A DNA stretch of 64,000 bases from Paulinella micropora (Eukaryota; Cercozoa; Imbricatea; Euglyphida; Paulinellidae): contig WBZZ01006702.1 of NCBI GenBank assembly GCA_019918135.1, positions 136,501-200,500 of the forward strand. The letters are read 5' to 3'. Position numbers and translations under genes: made by a program. The notes below the pieces were generated by a model. That model searched no databases. It was not told where the DNA came from and saw only the letters and a program-made list of their open reading frames with translations. The number at the start of each line of letters is the position of its first letter. Position 1 is the first letter of the stretch. This document shows positions 9,401 through 16,971 of the stretch, piece after piece.

Positions 9401-9932
9401 CTACCAAACAAAGTTCAAAGACACCGCTTTCACCCCTAGCGCCGGCTACACACCGGGGCTGTCCCTGGCTGCCAACCAGCTGCCCACCCTCGATGCGGGC
9501 TGGGTGAGGAACATTTGGCAGGCCATCGAACAGAGCTCCGCCGCTCTGGTACGGGATCCGACAAATTCTGCTGGCAGAGGGGACTACGTGTACTTGTGTC
9601 CCCCCCTCAACCCTACGGACCCGAGCCCGGGCCCGCGTGCACCCGTGCTGGCCCCCGTGCGCGACTGCCACACCTCTGTAGCTTGGTGGAATACACTGAC
9701 AACCAAGCTAGGCCCCAGGCCCTGCGCAGAAGAGCTGCGCTGGCCAAGAGCGCTGCACTACAGCAACAAAGGTGGTACATCATCCCGCCCCAACCGTTGT
9801 CAGCTGGGCACGAGGCCGAAGAAGAGCACGCCGCGTCCGACGAGCAGGACTGCGTGCCAGCTGCGCGCACCCTCGCAGCGCCCCCCGGGCCCCCCCTGGC
9901 CAACGACGACGCAGGTTGCTCCCGTACAGTAA
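6462..9932 (+). CDS. Large unknown protein, 1156 residues before a frame break
   Basis: Intact from ATG 6462 for almost 3.5 kb. Residues 1-60 are acidic. A Leu-Gln repeat (LQSLQSLQLLQSLQ, about residues 68-92) comes from a 9-bp tandem unit at 6660-6730. Acidic and basic low-complexity patches follow. The remainder, about 250-1090, is well-mixed globular sequence (for example KLVWNERGCFVSTAVSVYNVLL). I recognise no family. Size and position would suit a structural or replication protein, but nothing in the sequence proves it. After about 9750 this frame turns into Arg/Pro-rich nonsense, and the likely continuation moves one base back into other frames (see 9750-10371). Confidence 0.7.
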   Translation: MSSVRSVDDEDQLPDNVVPDDVSVYEVGADDASIFSTGVTGPRFGRRAAFNYPLGLQDDTDNKSRFTLQSLQSLQLLQSLQPKQSLQSLRMDFLEDCEEEEAKQATADLGVGQATQPQTSVRLCLDDGDDDSGVEEAVDDGKSHREQKSTAGLFTLPDEKNLDLWTRDKSEFRRALRKYLQHSAGREGVLALAAVREKSAAPVSEQPGITGQGLELQVPMCRLVRPDGDPQDWDETRPDSDRQDQEESTTKKKKSTRVTYMLCSFHLGEAPCFNVLRVPGLPLHAYNLGYPQLADRYQATLQIELVPIAELLPIVVTRSSEICWGQQCGANRVYDVRYQKNLWRLLAERGRVGEPIIIDRNNSNCYNPTTNEPENPTSTAEAGSAFGNEGGYGRLSTWLHRQVELGHVATETRQVLDKWLQAAHTVYATGCERWLAAHEEGRDGPSSDDDQHIWLAATKRSRKPHKPQYKKSGAGSGFRYRRVLPFARASLFCFNTFYVTSDHQLLASWLLEQPEPAENDEDGSQKLTAELQGKLVDMMQLILRLSQLANFPHDFYSKEKNGLTGKRQEAKLVWNERGCFVSTAVSVYNVLLVSDTDQEDELRLGFSKRDRDNRPWTNFNLPWASDRKTGALLKVCKWHVGRLPPQAAKDQYQLMKTYNLLHQLETDQLHKDSRKYLSQTEKDKKLAQPSTLQAGKKLALACSFDECQKIVTDKFRQAAGKFALRAQEQRPRPETETVAEVPDATAHWNDNWLAETQDAKAGAETEYNQALANLQPVVEDLTGETGLRYRCLCASLSAGTGADSSDHGLPPPDLQEPESSPFVLAQFVLLASSLYTLGLPLRKQLLFEKALLVFVWERLRPRTDSLYRLLAYLAEDEACRLFSERSPELRTTSPSCLRVLELHCQLLGAKPPIIITAGADLVPHSDHPVRRLLRVLTAHPFFLGWAKQQRTQTAGALGQLSLEQAAEQLYMRKLYPIDYAYQTKFKDTAFTPSAGYTPGLSLAANQLPTLDAGWVRNIWQAIEQSSAALVRDPTNSAGRGDYVYLCPPLNPTDPSPGPRAPVLAPVRDCHTSVAWWNTLTTKLGPRPCAEELRWPRALHYSNKGGTSSRPNRCQLGTRPKKSTPRPTSRTACQLRAPSQRPPGPPWPTTTQVAPVQ

Positions 9933-10371
9933 ACCTAAAAAACAGCAGAAGCAGAAGCAAAAGCAGCCCGCCCAAGCGGCCCGCAAGAGCTCGCGCTCTT
10001 TACCCTCACCGCCTGCAAGCCCTCCCGGGCCCCCTCCAACTTCCCAAAAGGCCAAGGCCCCGCGCCCCAAACGTCGCAGCGCAAGTCCTTCTTCCTCCCC
10101 CTCGTCAGTCGGATGGGAGCTAGAAAGTCTGCCGTTAGGCGCTATGATAGATCTAGGTGACAGTGGAATAAGCATGCCCGCTGTTTTAAACAAGCTCCTA
10201 TCCGGCCCAAAACCCGCTACAGCCAGGCAGAGACAGACCACGCACAATTCGACACGACCTAGTAAGAAAAAGAAACAGGCTCCGTCCCAGCTAAGCCTTG
10301 CCTCACCCGCAGATCCGGCTTCAGAATCTCTGTTAGCTATTTATCTAAACCCAGACTTAGAACAACAGTAG
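9750..10371 (+). CDS. Frame-shifted C-terminal part of the 6462 gene
   Basis: From about 9760 the natural-looking frame is one base back (RWYIIPPQPLSAG, then an acidic stretch). From about 9920 it is a further base back and runs to a stop at 10371. This tail has Lys/Gln-rich, Ser/Pro-rich and Lys-rich patches and ends in a hydrophobic/acidic segment (SLLAIYLNPDLEQQ). It reads as a disordered tail of the preceding protein interrupted by two one-base changes. A separate small gene is possible, but no good ATG supports that. Confidence 0.45.
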
Positions 10372-10694
10372 AAATACCAGCCCAGGGCTGGTCCCAAGTT
10401 CAGCAAAACCCCCAAAGAAAAAACAATTTTTAGTAAAAAATAAATTTTTTCTCTTGTTCTTTTCCTGCTAGTGGCTTGTTCATAACACGCTAAGATAAAA
10501 GATAACCACAGAGAAGAAAAAGAAGAAGAGGAAAACAGGCGGGAGGGTGATGGGGGGCGGGGCGATCACAGGGAGAGAAGGAGGCGAAGGGGGGAGAGGG
10601 AGCGACAGAGAGGGGGGAGGGAAGAAGGGGAGGGGAGGGGGGGGGAGGAGGGGGGTGCTCACGCTTGTTGTTACCGCCTCCTCAAATTCAGGGC
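10372..10694. other. Purine-rich intergenic stretch
   Basis: Contains an A/T-rich part (10425-10455, with a taaaaaataaa string) and then an A/G-rich tract with repeated gggga, gagag and G runs up to the next start. No gene is seen. It must hold the upstream region of the capping-enzyme gene. Confidence 0.4.
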
Positions 10695-12698
10695 ATGAAA
10701 GGTAAACGCAAGAGAGCGGACCCTCGCCAGCAGGATGCTGATGCTGATACGACGAGTACTGGCAAGCACACCAACTTGCCGGACAAGCGATCACAAGAGG
10801 AGCTACGTGTTTACGAGTCTGCTTGGAGCAGCCTGCGCGCCGCCGGCGAATCACTCGGCACCAGGGCCCCTCTGACGTCGGAGCTGGAAAAGCTCCGTCG
10901 TTCTTCCTGGGAGCTAGATGACAGCAACTGGCTTACGGCTTGCACCGAGGAGCTCGATGATGCGGGGGTTGAGACCCTGCGTTGTAGCATCCCGCGGCTG
11001 GCGCGGCGTGTTATGGGGCTGCGTGACAATGCCGCGCCCAGTGCCTTCTTTGCCATGCCCAACGACCTGTGCCCGGCGGAGCTCGCGGCCCTGTGCGCGC
11101 CCCGCGGCGAGGGTCAGAGTGAGAGTGACGCCCCTAGTAACCCGTGGCTAGTTACCCCCAAGGACGACGGGACGCGCACTCTTCTGGTGTACCTGCGCGG
11201 CAAGTGCTTTGCGCTGCTCAGGGACAAACCCTTTTTCCAGGAGCTAGACCCGGAGGCGCCCTTTGGCGACGTCCCGGGGCTGCCATTTTTTTTGTTGCTG
11301 GACGCCGAGTGCGTCGAGCTCGTCCAACACGGGGAGCCTTCGCGCAGCGCCGCCAAAAAGTTGCACCGGGTCTGTGACCTTCTCGCCTGCAACGACCGCA
11401 CGTACACTGGCCTGCCCTTTAAGGCCAGGCTCGAGCTGCGCAACGTGCTACTGAAACACGTGCTGAAAGATGTGCAACACCCCGTGCTGCAAACCTTGAT
11501 CCTGAAGCCCTTCGAGCCCTTTCACAGGTTGCAGCAGGAGCTGCTGGACCGAACGAAGCGCCGGGAGGGCCGCTGGCATTGCCAGGACGCTCACACCAAG
11601 CTTTGGGTCCCCGTTGACGGCTTTGTCTTCACCCGCGGGGACGCCCCCTACCGCGCCGGCACTCAGCCGGGGCTGCGCAAGTGGAAGTTTTCGCCCACCG
11701 TCGATCTACTGCTGCTCAGAGCAGCCGTCGCTGGTGAACACGGGCCGAGGCTAGTGTGGGGTGCCCGCTTCCCTCTGCTGCAGCCAGCCCAAGATGACCC
11801 TACCGAACTGCACTGCGATGTCTTCTTTGACTGGGCACTTACCACACGCCCCGCCGCCAAGCTGCTGCTGAGCTACTGGGACGCTTGGCTCAAAGAGAAG
11901 CAACAAGCCGGCCCCCCAGACCCAGACCCCAACCCCAACCCAGCCGCCAACTTCTACGCCCCTCGCCATGAGCTCGACCTCATCCACCCCAGGGCCGCCT
12001 TTCTCCCCGGCGCCTGGGCCGAGTGCAAGTACGTCGCCTCCAAAGGCGCCTGGGTCCCCGTGGAATTCGTGCTGGAGGGAATGCCTTCTAACCAACACGC
12101 CGACGGCAGCCAAAAGTGGCCCGTGCGTTGGCGCACAGCGCCCCGAGCGGCGCCTGCCCCAGGCGGAGGCGCTCCAGCCACAACAACGGCAGCAAAGCCC
12201 CGCCCCAACACCAGCACTCCGCAACAGGTGGTCCAGGAGCTGCTACGTCAGAGAAGGGGGCTTGGGGGGCAGCGCCTCTTGTTCCGGTTGTGTGGTGTCT
12301 ATGAACCGCCAGGCGCTAAGGGGGCCAAGCTCGGCCTAGCCTACGCTGTGCCGTGGACGGACCTCTGGTGGGGAGGGGGCGGAGCTCCCTCTAACGCCAG
12401 GCGGACCGGCAGCGCGCAGACCCCGCACGCCCCCAATTGCCCTATCTTGCACCTATCCGTCTCCCAGACAGGAACGCGCGGCTCGCTGCTGCAGGAGGGT
12501 TCCGTCTGGGAGCTCGGTTTCCAGGACAACGACGACCTCCAGCTACTCAACGTCCGCCATAAAGACAGCGGCAACTTTCACACTACCGTCATGCAGGCCC
12601 TACGCGCCTCGGCGGCTAAGTTCTCGCTCCAGGCTTTTAGGCAATTGATCCCTGCCGCCACCCCACAAGCTGCTCCCCCCGCCAACACTCGCCTGTAA
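10695..12698 (+). CDS. mRNA capping enzyme, guanylyltransferase
   Basis: 667 residues from ATG 10695. An open frame extends 30 bases upstream, but without an ATG. Nucleotidyltransferase motifs appear in order: motif I KDDGTR with the candidate GMP-linking Lys156, motif III FLLLDAECV (about 200-207), motif IV VDGFVF (about 307-312), and motif V LRKWKFSPTVDLLL (about 327-340). These match the capping-enzyme branch of the DNA-ligase/capping superfamily. The protein would transfer GMP to the 5' end of transcripts. The N-terminal 100 residues are basic, then acidic, and show no triphosphatase Cys motif. The C-terminal 300 residues may hold the OB fold plus an unassigned domain, and no methyltransferase SAM-binding motif is visible. 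Pairing with RPB1 in the same window supports virus-encoded transcription. Confidence 0.88.
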   Translation: MKGKRKRADPRQQDADADTTSTGKHTNLPDKRSQEELRVYESAWSSLRAAGESLGTRAPLTSELEKLRRSSWELDDSNWLTACTEELDDAGVETLRCSIPRLARRVMGLRDNAAPSAFFAMPNDLCPAELAALCAPRGEGQSESDAPSNPWLVTPKDDGTRTLLVYLRGKCFALLRDKPFFQELDPEAPFGDVPGLPFFLLLDAECVELVQHGEPSRSAAKKLHRVCDLLACNDRTYTGLPFKARLELRNVLLKHVLKDVQHPVLQTLILKPFEPFHRLQQELLDRTKRREGRWHCQDAHTKLWVPVDGFVFTRGDAPYRAGTQPGLRKWKFSPTVDLLLLRAAVAGEHGPRLVWGARFPLLQPAQDDPTELHCDVFFDWALTTRPAAKLLLSYWDAWLKEKQQAGPPDPDPNPNPAANFYAPRHELDLIHPRAAFLPGAWAECKYVASKGAWVPVEFVLEGMPSNQHADGSQKWPVRWRTAPRAAPAPGGGAPATTTAAKPRPNTSTPQQVVQELLRQRRGLGGQRLLFRLCGVYEPPGAKGAKLGLAYAVPWTDLWWGGGGAPSNARRTGSAQTPHAPNCPILHLSVSQTGTRGSLLQEGSVWELGFQDNDDLQLLNVRHKDSGNFHTTVMQALRASAAKFSLQAFRQLIPAATPQAAPPANTRL

Positions 12699-12988
12699 GG
12701 AAAGGAAGCGTTCAGAGAACAAAGGCATCCAACAAAAAAGGGAAAAGCGGGGGCAGGGAAAAGCGGGGGGAGGGGCGGGGGGGGGGAGAGGGAAGGGAGA
12801 GAGGGAGAGAGGGAGGGGAGATCAAGGGGAGATGAAGGGAGGGGGGAAGGAGCGTGTGTTGACCCTTGTCGGATACTATATTTAATATTAGTAAAAGAAA
12901 TAAAGGGAGAGAGAAGCAGATTTTTTTTTCTCTCTTTACAGTCGTTGCAGTCTCTCTTGCCAAAGACTAAGGGTTAAAAACTCTTGAG
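12699..12988. other. Purine-rich intergenic stretch
   Basis: A/G tract with G runs at 12757-12850, then an AT-rich patch (tactatatttaatattag) at about 12873-12892 that could be a promoter for the membrane-protein gene starting at 12989. No gene is seen. Confidence 0.35.
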
Positions 12989-13765
12989 ATGGGCGGCAAA
13001 GAAGGATCGGATTGTCCATGCTGGTCTGGAAGTTTAGCCCAATATCATGTTACAAGCGGTCTTGCATCTGTTTGGGGCTTTGTGTTGACCCTGCTCTGGA
13101 TTGGCCTGCAGTTGGCCGCTGTCACCTTCTCTGCTCAATACTTGAAGGACGAAGAGCAAGACCAAACGGTCATGGGCCTTAACGGTGCTAACTTGGGCAT
13201 TTCGATGGGTTGGTATCTTGTATCTGTGGCCGGATTGCTTAACCTAAATCTAGCTAGTCTAAAAAGCTTGTCGGAACATAGCACTTCTAAAGCCATTGCT
13301 GCTTACTATTACCACACGAAGCAGTACTTGCTACATCTAATCATCTCTCTTACCTGCATCATTCTTCTGGCGGTGGGGGTCGCTTTTCTGAAGAATGCCA
13401 CACACAACGGCACATCCGGCAACAACGACACGCCCACCCAGGCGACGACGTCTTGGCTAGTCTCCCTGCGACGTGGTTCTGCCAACAGTAACGATGTCAT
13501 CTGCACAGACTGCTACCTTTCCAGCGCCAGCGCAGACACGAGCTGCAACGGGTCCGCCAGTGTTGATTTGGACAGAGTCTGCGCTAACCTGCTGTTTATC
13601 TTGGCCAATGCTCTAGGCCTTGGTTTAAACCTTGCCCACCTTATGGCCTTTTTCAAGGATGATAGCCGCAACGTAGACGATGATAGTTCCGCAGAAAAGA
13701 TTCCATTGAAAAAGATGAAGACAGCTGAAGAAGAAGAAGCTGAGACTGGGCAAGACAACAACTAA
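12989..13765 (+). CDS. Four-helix membrane protein
   Basis: 258 residues with four hydrophobic segments at about 21-49, 66-92, 112-133 and 200-224. The loop between helices 3 and 4 is long and has two Asn glycosylation sites (NAT, NGT) and Cys residues (ICTDC, later SCNGS), as expected for an exposed disulfide-bonded loop. The tail is acidic with a Lys cluster (KIPLKKMK). The layout is like tetraspanning eukaryotic proteins, but the CCG signature of tetraspanins is absent and I cannot name a family. It may be a virion or host-membrane protein. Confidence 0.75.
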   Translation: MGGKEGSDCPCWSGSLAQYHVTSGLASVWGFVLTLLWIGLQLAAVTFSAQYLKDEEQDQTVMGLNGANLGISMGWYLVSVAGLLNLNLASLKSLSEHSTSKAIAAYYYHTKQYLLHLIISLTCIILLAVGVAFLKNATHNGTSGNNDTPTQATTSWLVSLRRGSANSNDVICTDCYLSSASADTSCNGSASVDLDRVCANLLFILANALGLGLNLAHLMAFFKDDSRNVDDDSSAEKIPLKKMKTAEEEEAETGQDNN

Positions 13766-13913
13766 GAAATACCAAGGCCAAACTCCAAACTACTTGCATA
13801 CATTCAAGTTTTTATCAAAAAGGAATATTCAATTTGCCTAGTCCTACAAAGTCGTTTAATTAATTAAAACAGCTCTTTGTTGAGCAGGACAACAAGGCCA
13901 AAACTTTTTTTTT

Positions 13914-14555
13914 TCAAGCCCCGGTCTCCGGCTCCGCTGCGTCGGCTGCGTCGGCTGCCTCCGCCTCTCCTGCTTCTGCCGCGTCTGCTTCCTCTCCTTC
14001 TTCCTGCGCCCCCGCGCCGTCTTCTGCCGCTTCGCTGACAGATGACGACGCGGGCGTGGGCTCTGTTTCCGCCGCCGCCTCCTCCTCTGCCGCCGCCGCC
14101 TCCTCTGCCACCGCCTCAGACTCCTTGGTATTAACAGCCCCAACAAACCCGCGTGATTTCTTGCTCACCTTGCGCCGTTTTTTGGGGCTGCGGAATTCCG
14201 CCTCATCCCCCAAGCCATACAGGCGCCGTCCGAAGTAGTGCTTGTAAGCCATGTCGACATCCCGTGCAGTCGCAGTACTTCTGCCACGACTGCACGCGTA
14301 CAGGTCCACGCCCTTGTTCATGGTGTACATAAACTGCCCCAGCGTCCCCGTCACGCGACGCCGCAGCTCCTTGCCGCCCGTGCGCCCGATCTTGCATTGG
14401 CGGCACAACTCCTTGAATTCAGACGGGGCCAGGTCTTTTACTTCAGGAATGTTCTTCTTCCGATGGCGCACCGCGTCGCTCACCGACTTCTCCGACCCGC
14501 GCGCGCGCTTGGTTTTCTTGGCCTTTTTGGCATTAGGCGCCGCAGTCGTGGCCAT
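13914..14555 (-). CDS. H4-like viral histone with acidic tail
   Basis: 213 residues from ATG 14555 (gtcATGgcc). The N-terminus is Lys/Arg-rich. Residues about 45-117 form a histone fold closest to H4: STATARDVDMAYKHYFGRR is followed by LYGLG, matching H4 TVTAMDVVYALKR...LYGFG. A PKKRRKV string at about 124-130 is a classic nuclear-import signal. The last 70 residues are almost all Glu, Ala and Asp, unlike cellular H4, which ends shortly after the fold. No H2A, H2B or H3 partner is seen in this window. It likely packs viral DNA or modifies chromatin in the nucleus. The acidic tail could act like a built-in chaperone. Confidence 0.87.
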   Translation of the reverse strand: MATTAAPNAKKAKKTKRARGSEKSVSDAVRHRKKNIPEVKDLAPSEFKELCRQCKIGRTGGKELRRRVTGTLGQFMYTMNKGVDLYACSRGRSTATARDVDMAYKHYFGRRLYGLGDEAEFRSPKKRRKVSKKSRGFVGAVNTKESEAVAEEAAAAEEEAAAETEPTPASSSVSEAAEDGAGAQEEGEEADAAEAGEAEAADAADAAEPETGA

Positions 14556-15000
14556 GACTTTTGCTTTCTTCTAAAAGCTCTTCTTTTGTGATTTGCCTGT
14601 TTTGACAAAAAAACAAAAAAGCAAGCAGAGAAGGAAGGGGGGGGCGCCCCGCCCCTGCGCACACCCCCCCGTCCTTTTTACTCTCCCCTCCCCCCCCGCC
14701 CGCACTCCTCCCCGCTCTTCTACTCCCTCCCCTCCCCTTTTTTCTCTCCCGTCCTCCTCTTTTCGTCCCCCCCTTTCTTTGCGCGCCCCTGCTCTCTTTT
14801 ACTTCTCGTCCAATTTTTGCGTAGAAAAGGGGGAGGGAAGTGTTGACAATCATGGATCTCTAGCAAAGTCTGCATTCTCATCGTCGCCGGCCACTTGCGA
14901 TCCAACAGAAATAATTAGACATTTGAGTAAAACCAGAAACTTTTATTCATATTACTACCAATGTTTTTCCCTAGAAGACGTCGTCTACATTTCTTCTAGG
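14556..15000. other. Pyrimidine-rich intergenic stretch
   Basis: Contains G8-CG-C4 at 14637-14650 followed by a long C/T tract to about 14820. An AT-rich part with acttttattcatattac lies at about 14939-14955. No convincing gene is present on either strand. Confidence 0.4.
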
Positions 15001-16332
15001 TCATCCAACGTTATTTCCTTTGTATATTTCTTTTTGATGTACTTGGCAAAGATGATAGCGGATCGCGCTGCCGTACGACCTACATTTGTGCATAGCTTCA
15101 AAAAAAAAAAAGAGATATACAAGCGAACTAGTACCAATATACTGGGCCTTAGCAGGCATCCACCACGACGAGAACTTCTGGTTGAAGATCTCGGGCATCA
15201 GGGCCATGTTCCGCGAGTGGTCTGCTCCACCAAGCGAGTCTGGGACAATGTGATCCACGTGGAAAGGTATCCTACGCACTCCGTCCTTGTCGAAGTACTC
15301 GCGAAAGTAGATGCTTTTGCGGTGTTCCAGGACCCAGGCACGCACCTGTGCCCTCGTCATGAAATGTTTGGTGTTTGTTAGCGGCTTGATAAATCCGAGG
15401 TACACGGGCTCGGGCTCGATCTCATGCGCTGGATGAAGCTGGCGCATCTCCGCAATCATCTGGTCCAAGTACTTCTTGCCGTTGGAAGGCGTGATATCGC
15501 TGCCGTCCCAGGCGATCTCCTGGGGCTCGGACGGATGTTTGAACTTTGGCTGTTGCACTGCTTGCAGTTTTTCCGGCACAGCTGTGGCGTCAGGCAACAC
15601 AGCAGGTTTGGGGTTGCTCTCGGTAGGTGTGTTTGTAGCTTGTGGCGCCGACAGCCTGAGGCGCTTTGCCACGGGTTCTTCGACAAGCTTGGACATTTCT
15701 GGCTGCTGTTGTGATCCTGTTCGTTGAACCCTTTTATTAAGTGTCCTTGCCTCTCCAAGCGACACCGACAAGGATGCAGCGAGCGATGTTGCAAACACAG
15801 CGTTCCCTGCTGTCGCGCGTAGTGCTAGGGCGATCATTTCAGCACGAAGTTCCTTCGAACGCACATGATCCAGGTTTGTGAATATGATTATCAGCTCGTT
15901 TAACCTTACACACGGTGTCGCTCGCAGACATCCCTTCTCTACTTCCTTTACTTCATGAGAAGACGTGCGCCCAGTGTATTTAGTTCTAAGGGGAAAGGCA
16001 AAATACTTTACTTCCAAACATTGAGTTTCCTTCACCTTCGAAATCTTCTCCTCTACATGGTACCACTTTTTTCTGGCGGTACCCTGGTCGCACTCGGTGA
16101 ACTTTGCGATCCCGTCAAAAACAGAAAACAGGCCACCTGGAGCTTGCCGGATGCTGGCGAAGTCGTCCGGGCTGATCTTCATGAGCAATTCGCTTTCATC
16201 TAGAACATTTCTTGGATCGCCACTGTCAGTTGCAGCAATAGACCCCACCGCGATGGCCGTTGTCATGGGAACAACGGGAACTAGTTCTTCTGTCGCTTGC
16301 TTGTCCATCTGATGATCTCTCTCTCTCTCCAT
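15001..16332 (-). CDS. BRO-like N-terminus with HNH endonuclease domain
   Basis: About 443 residues from ATG 16332. A longer frame begins at 16440, but those 36 residues come from repeat R sequence, so the later ATG is preferred. An N-terminal region (about 66-110, LFSVFDGIAKFTECD then ARKKWYHV) resembles the DNA-binding start of BRO/antirepressor-type proteins and is echoed by the protein at 20777. The C-terminal part has an HNH core, HVDHIVPDSLGGADHSRN (about 358-375) then MPEIFNQKFSSW, with the His, Asn and metal-binding positions in place. A T-run (15101-15112 on the plus strand) encodes FFFF near the end and may have slipped. It probably cuts DNA, perhaps as a homing or host-degrading nuclease. 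Confidence 0.75.
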   Translation of the reverse strand: MERERDHQMDKQATEELVPVVPMTTAIAVGSIAATDSGDPRNVLDESELLMKISPDDFASIRQAPGGLFSVFDGIAKFTECDQGTARKKWYHVEEKISKVKETQCLEVKYFAFPLRTKYTGRTSSHEVKEVEKGCLRATPCVRLNELIIIFTNLDHVRSKELRAEMIALALRATAGNAVFATSLAASLSVSLGEARTLNKRVQRTGSQQQPEMSKLVEEPVAKRLRLSAPQATNTPTESNPKPAVLPDATAVPEKLQAVQQPKFKHPSEPQEIAWDGSDITPSNGKKYLDQMIAEMRQLHPAHEIEPEPVYLGFIKPLTNTKHFMTRAQVRAWVLEHRKSIYFREYFDKDGVRRIPFHVDHIVPDSLGGADHSRNMALMPEIFNQKFSSWWMPAKAQYIGTSSLVYLFFFFEAMHKCRSYGSAIRYHLCQVHQKEIYKGNNVG

Positions 16333-16344
16333 TATTACGCAAGG

Positions 16345-16450
16345 GAACCATTTGTTCAAAAAAGAATTTCGGCGCGCGGTTTTTTCCCGGGGAAACGTTT
16401 TATTTATTTTACGTTTTAAGGACCAGGGCGGCCCGTTCATTTTGCGCTAA
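16345..16450 (+). repeat. Repeat R, copy 3 (short, degraded)
   Basis: Shares the ordered blocks attt-c-ggcgcgc, tttt-cccgggaaa, ttatt and ttttaaggacc-ggg-ggc with the longer copies at 46572-46915 and 50167-50612. It sits just upstream of the HNH gene. Confidence 0.45.
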
Positions 16451-16580
16451 ACCCCACGATTGTGTATGAGCCCGTATAATACGGCGGAAAAAGGCAGTGC
16501 TTACGAGGTTTTTGGTGGAACTTCTTTTCTCAGCCATATCATTCCGTAATTTGTTCACATCACTCTCCGGGGGAAGAGAG

Positions 16581-16655
16581 TATTACAAAAAAAAAAGATT
16601 TTTTTAATTAAAAAGCTCTACAAAAAGTATTACGCTTGGCACTGAGTGCTAGGAG
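16581..16655 (+). repeat. Element E, copy c
   Basis: AT-rich block with tttttttaattaaaaag, then caaaaagtattacg, then cttggcactgagtgctagga. Block order matches copies a and b. Confidence 0.5.
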
Positions 16656-16809
16656 CGGGCTTGTGGGAAGGCTGTACTTCTTCTGAACTTGACCATGGCT
16701 GTCTCCCAACATTACCTGTGGCAGCACGCGGCAGATCCCCTCTCCCAATTCTCAGACGGGGGTCTAAGACAATTCGTGCTTCCTCCTCCCCTGCCTCTTT
16801 TTTTTCCCT

Positions 16810-16864
16810 CTCCTAGTTCGCAGTGTCAAGTGTAAGACTTTGTCGACCTTTAATAAAAAAAATC
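16810..16864 (-). repeat. Element E, copy d
   Basis: On the plus strand it reads ctcctagttcgcagtgtcaa, then gactttgtcgacc, then tttaataaaaaaaatc, the reverse complement order of copies a-c. It lies about 110 bp before the Sel1 gene start. Confidence 0.5.
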
Positions 16865-16971
16865 ATACTTTCTTGGCGCTCTCTCTCTCTCTCTCTCTCT
16901 CTCCAGCGCGCGTTACCCCCCGGCGGCCGCCGACGCTTTTCGTGTGTTCTGATCGTTGACAGGATTGCACC

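Larger units (their letters stand above)
16451..16971. other. Intergenic region with inverted E elements
   Basis: Two E copies face each other: plus at 16581-16655 and minus at 16810-16864. They enclose about 150 bp with a small frame 16695-16835 (46 residues, opening MAVSQHYLWQHAADPLSQF) that runs into the second copy. A (CT)n tract at 16880-16902 precedes the Sel1 gene. Whether the small frame is a gene is doubtful. Confidence 0.4.

Noticed and set aside
14593..15381. Plus-strand 262-residue frame spanning the histone upstream region and the HNH gene
   Set aside because: It crosses the pyrimidine tract and lies antisense to the HNH core. Its sequence is low complexity.
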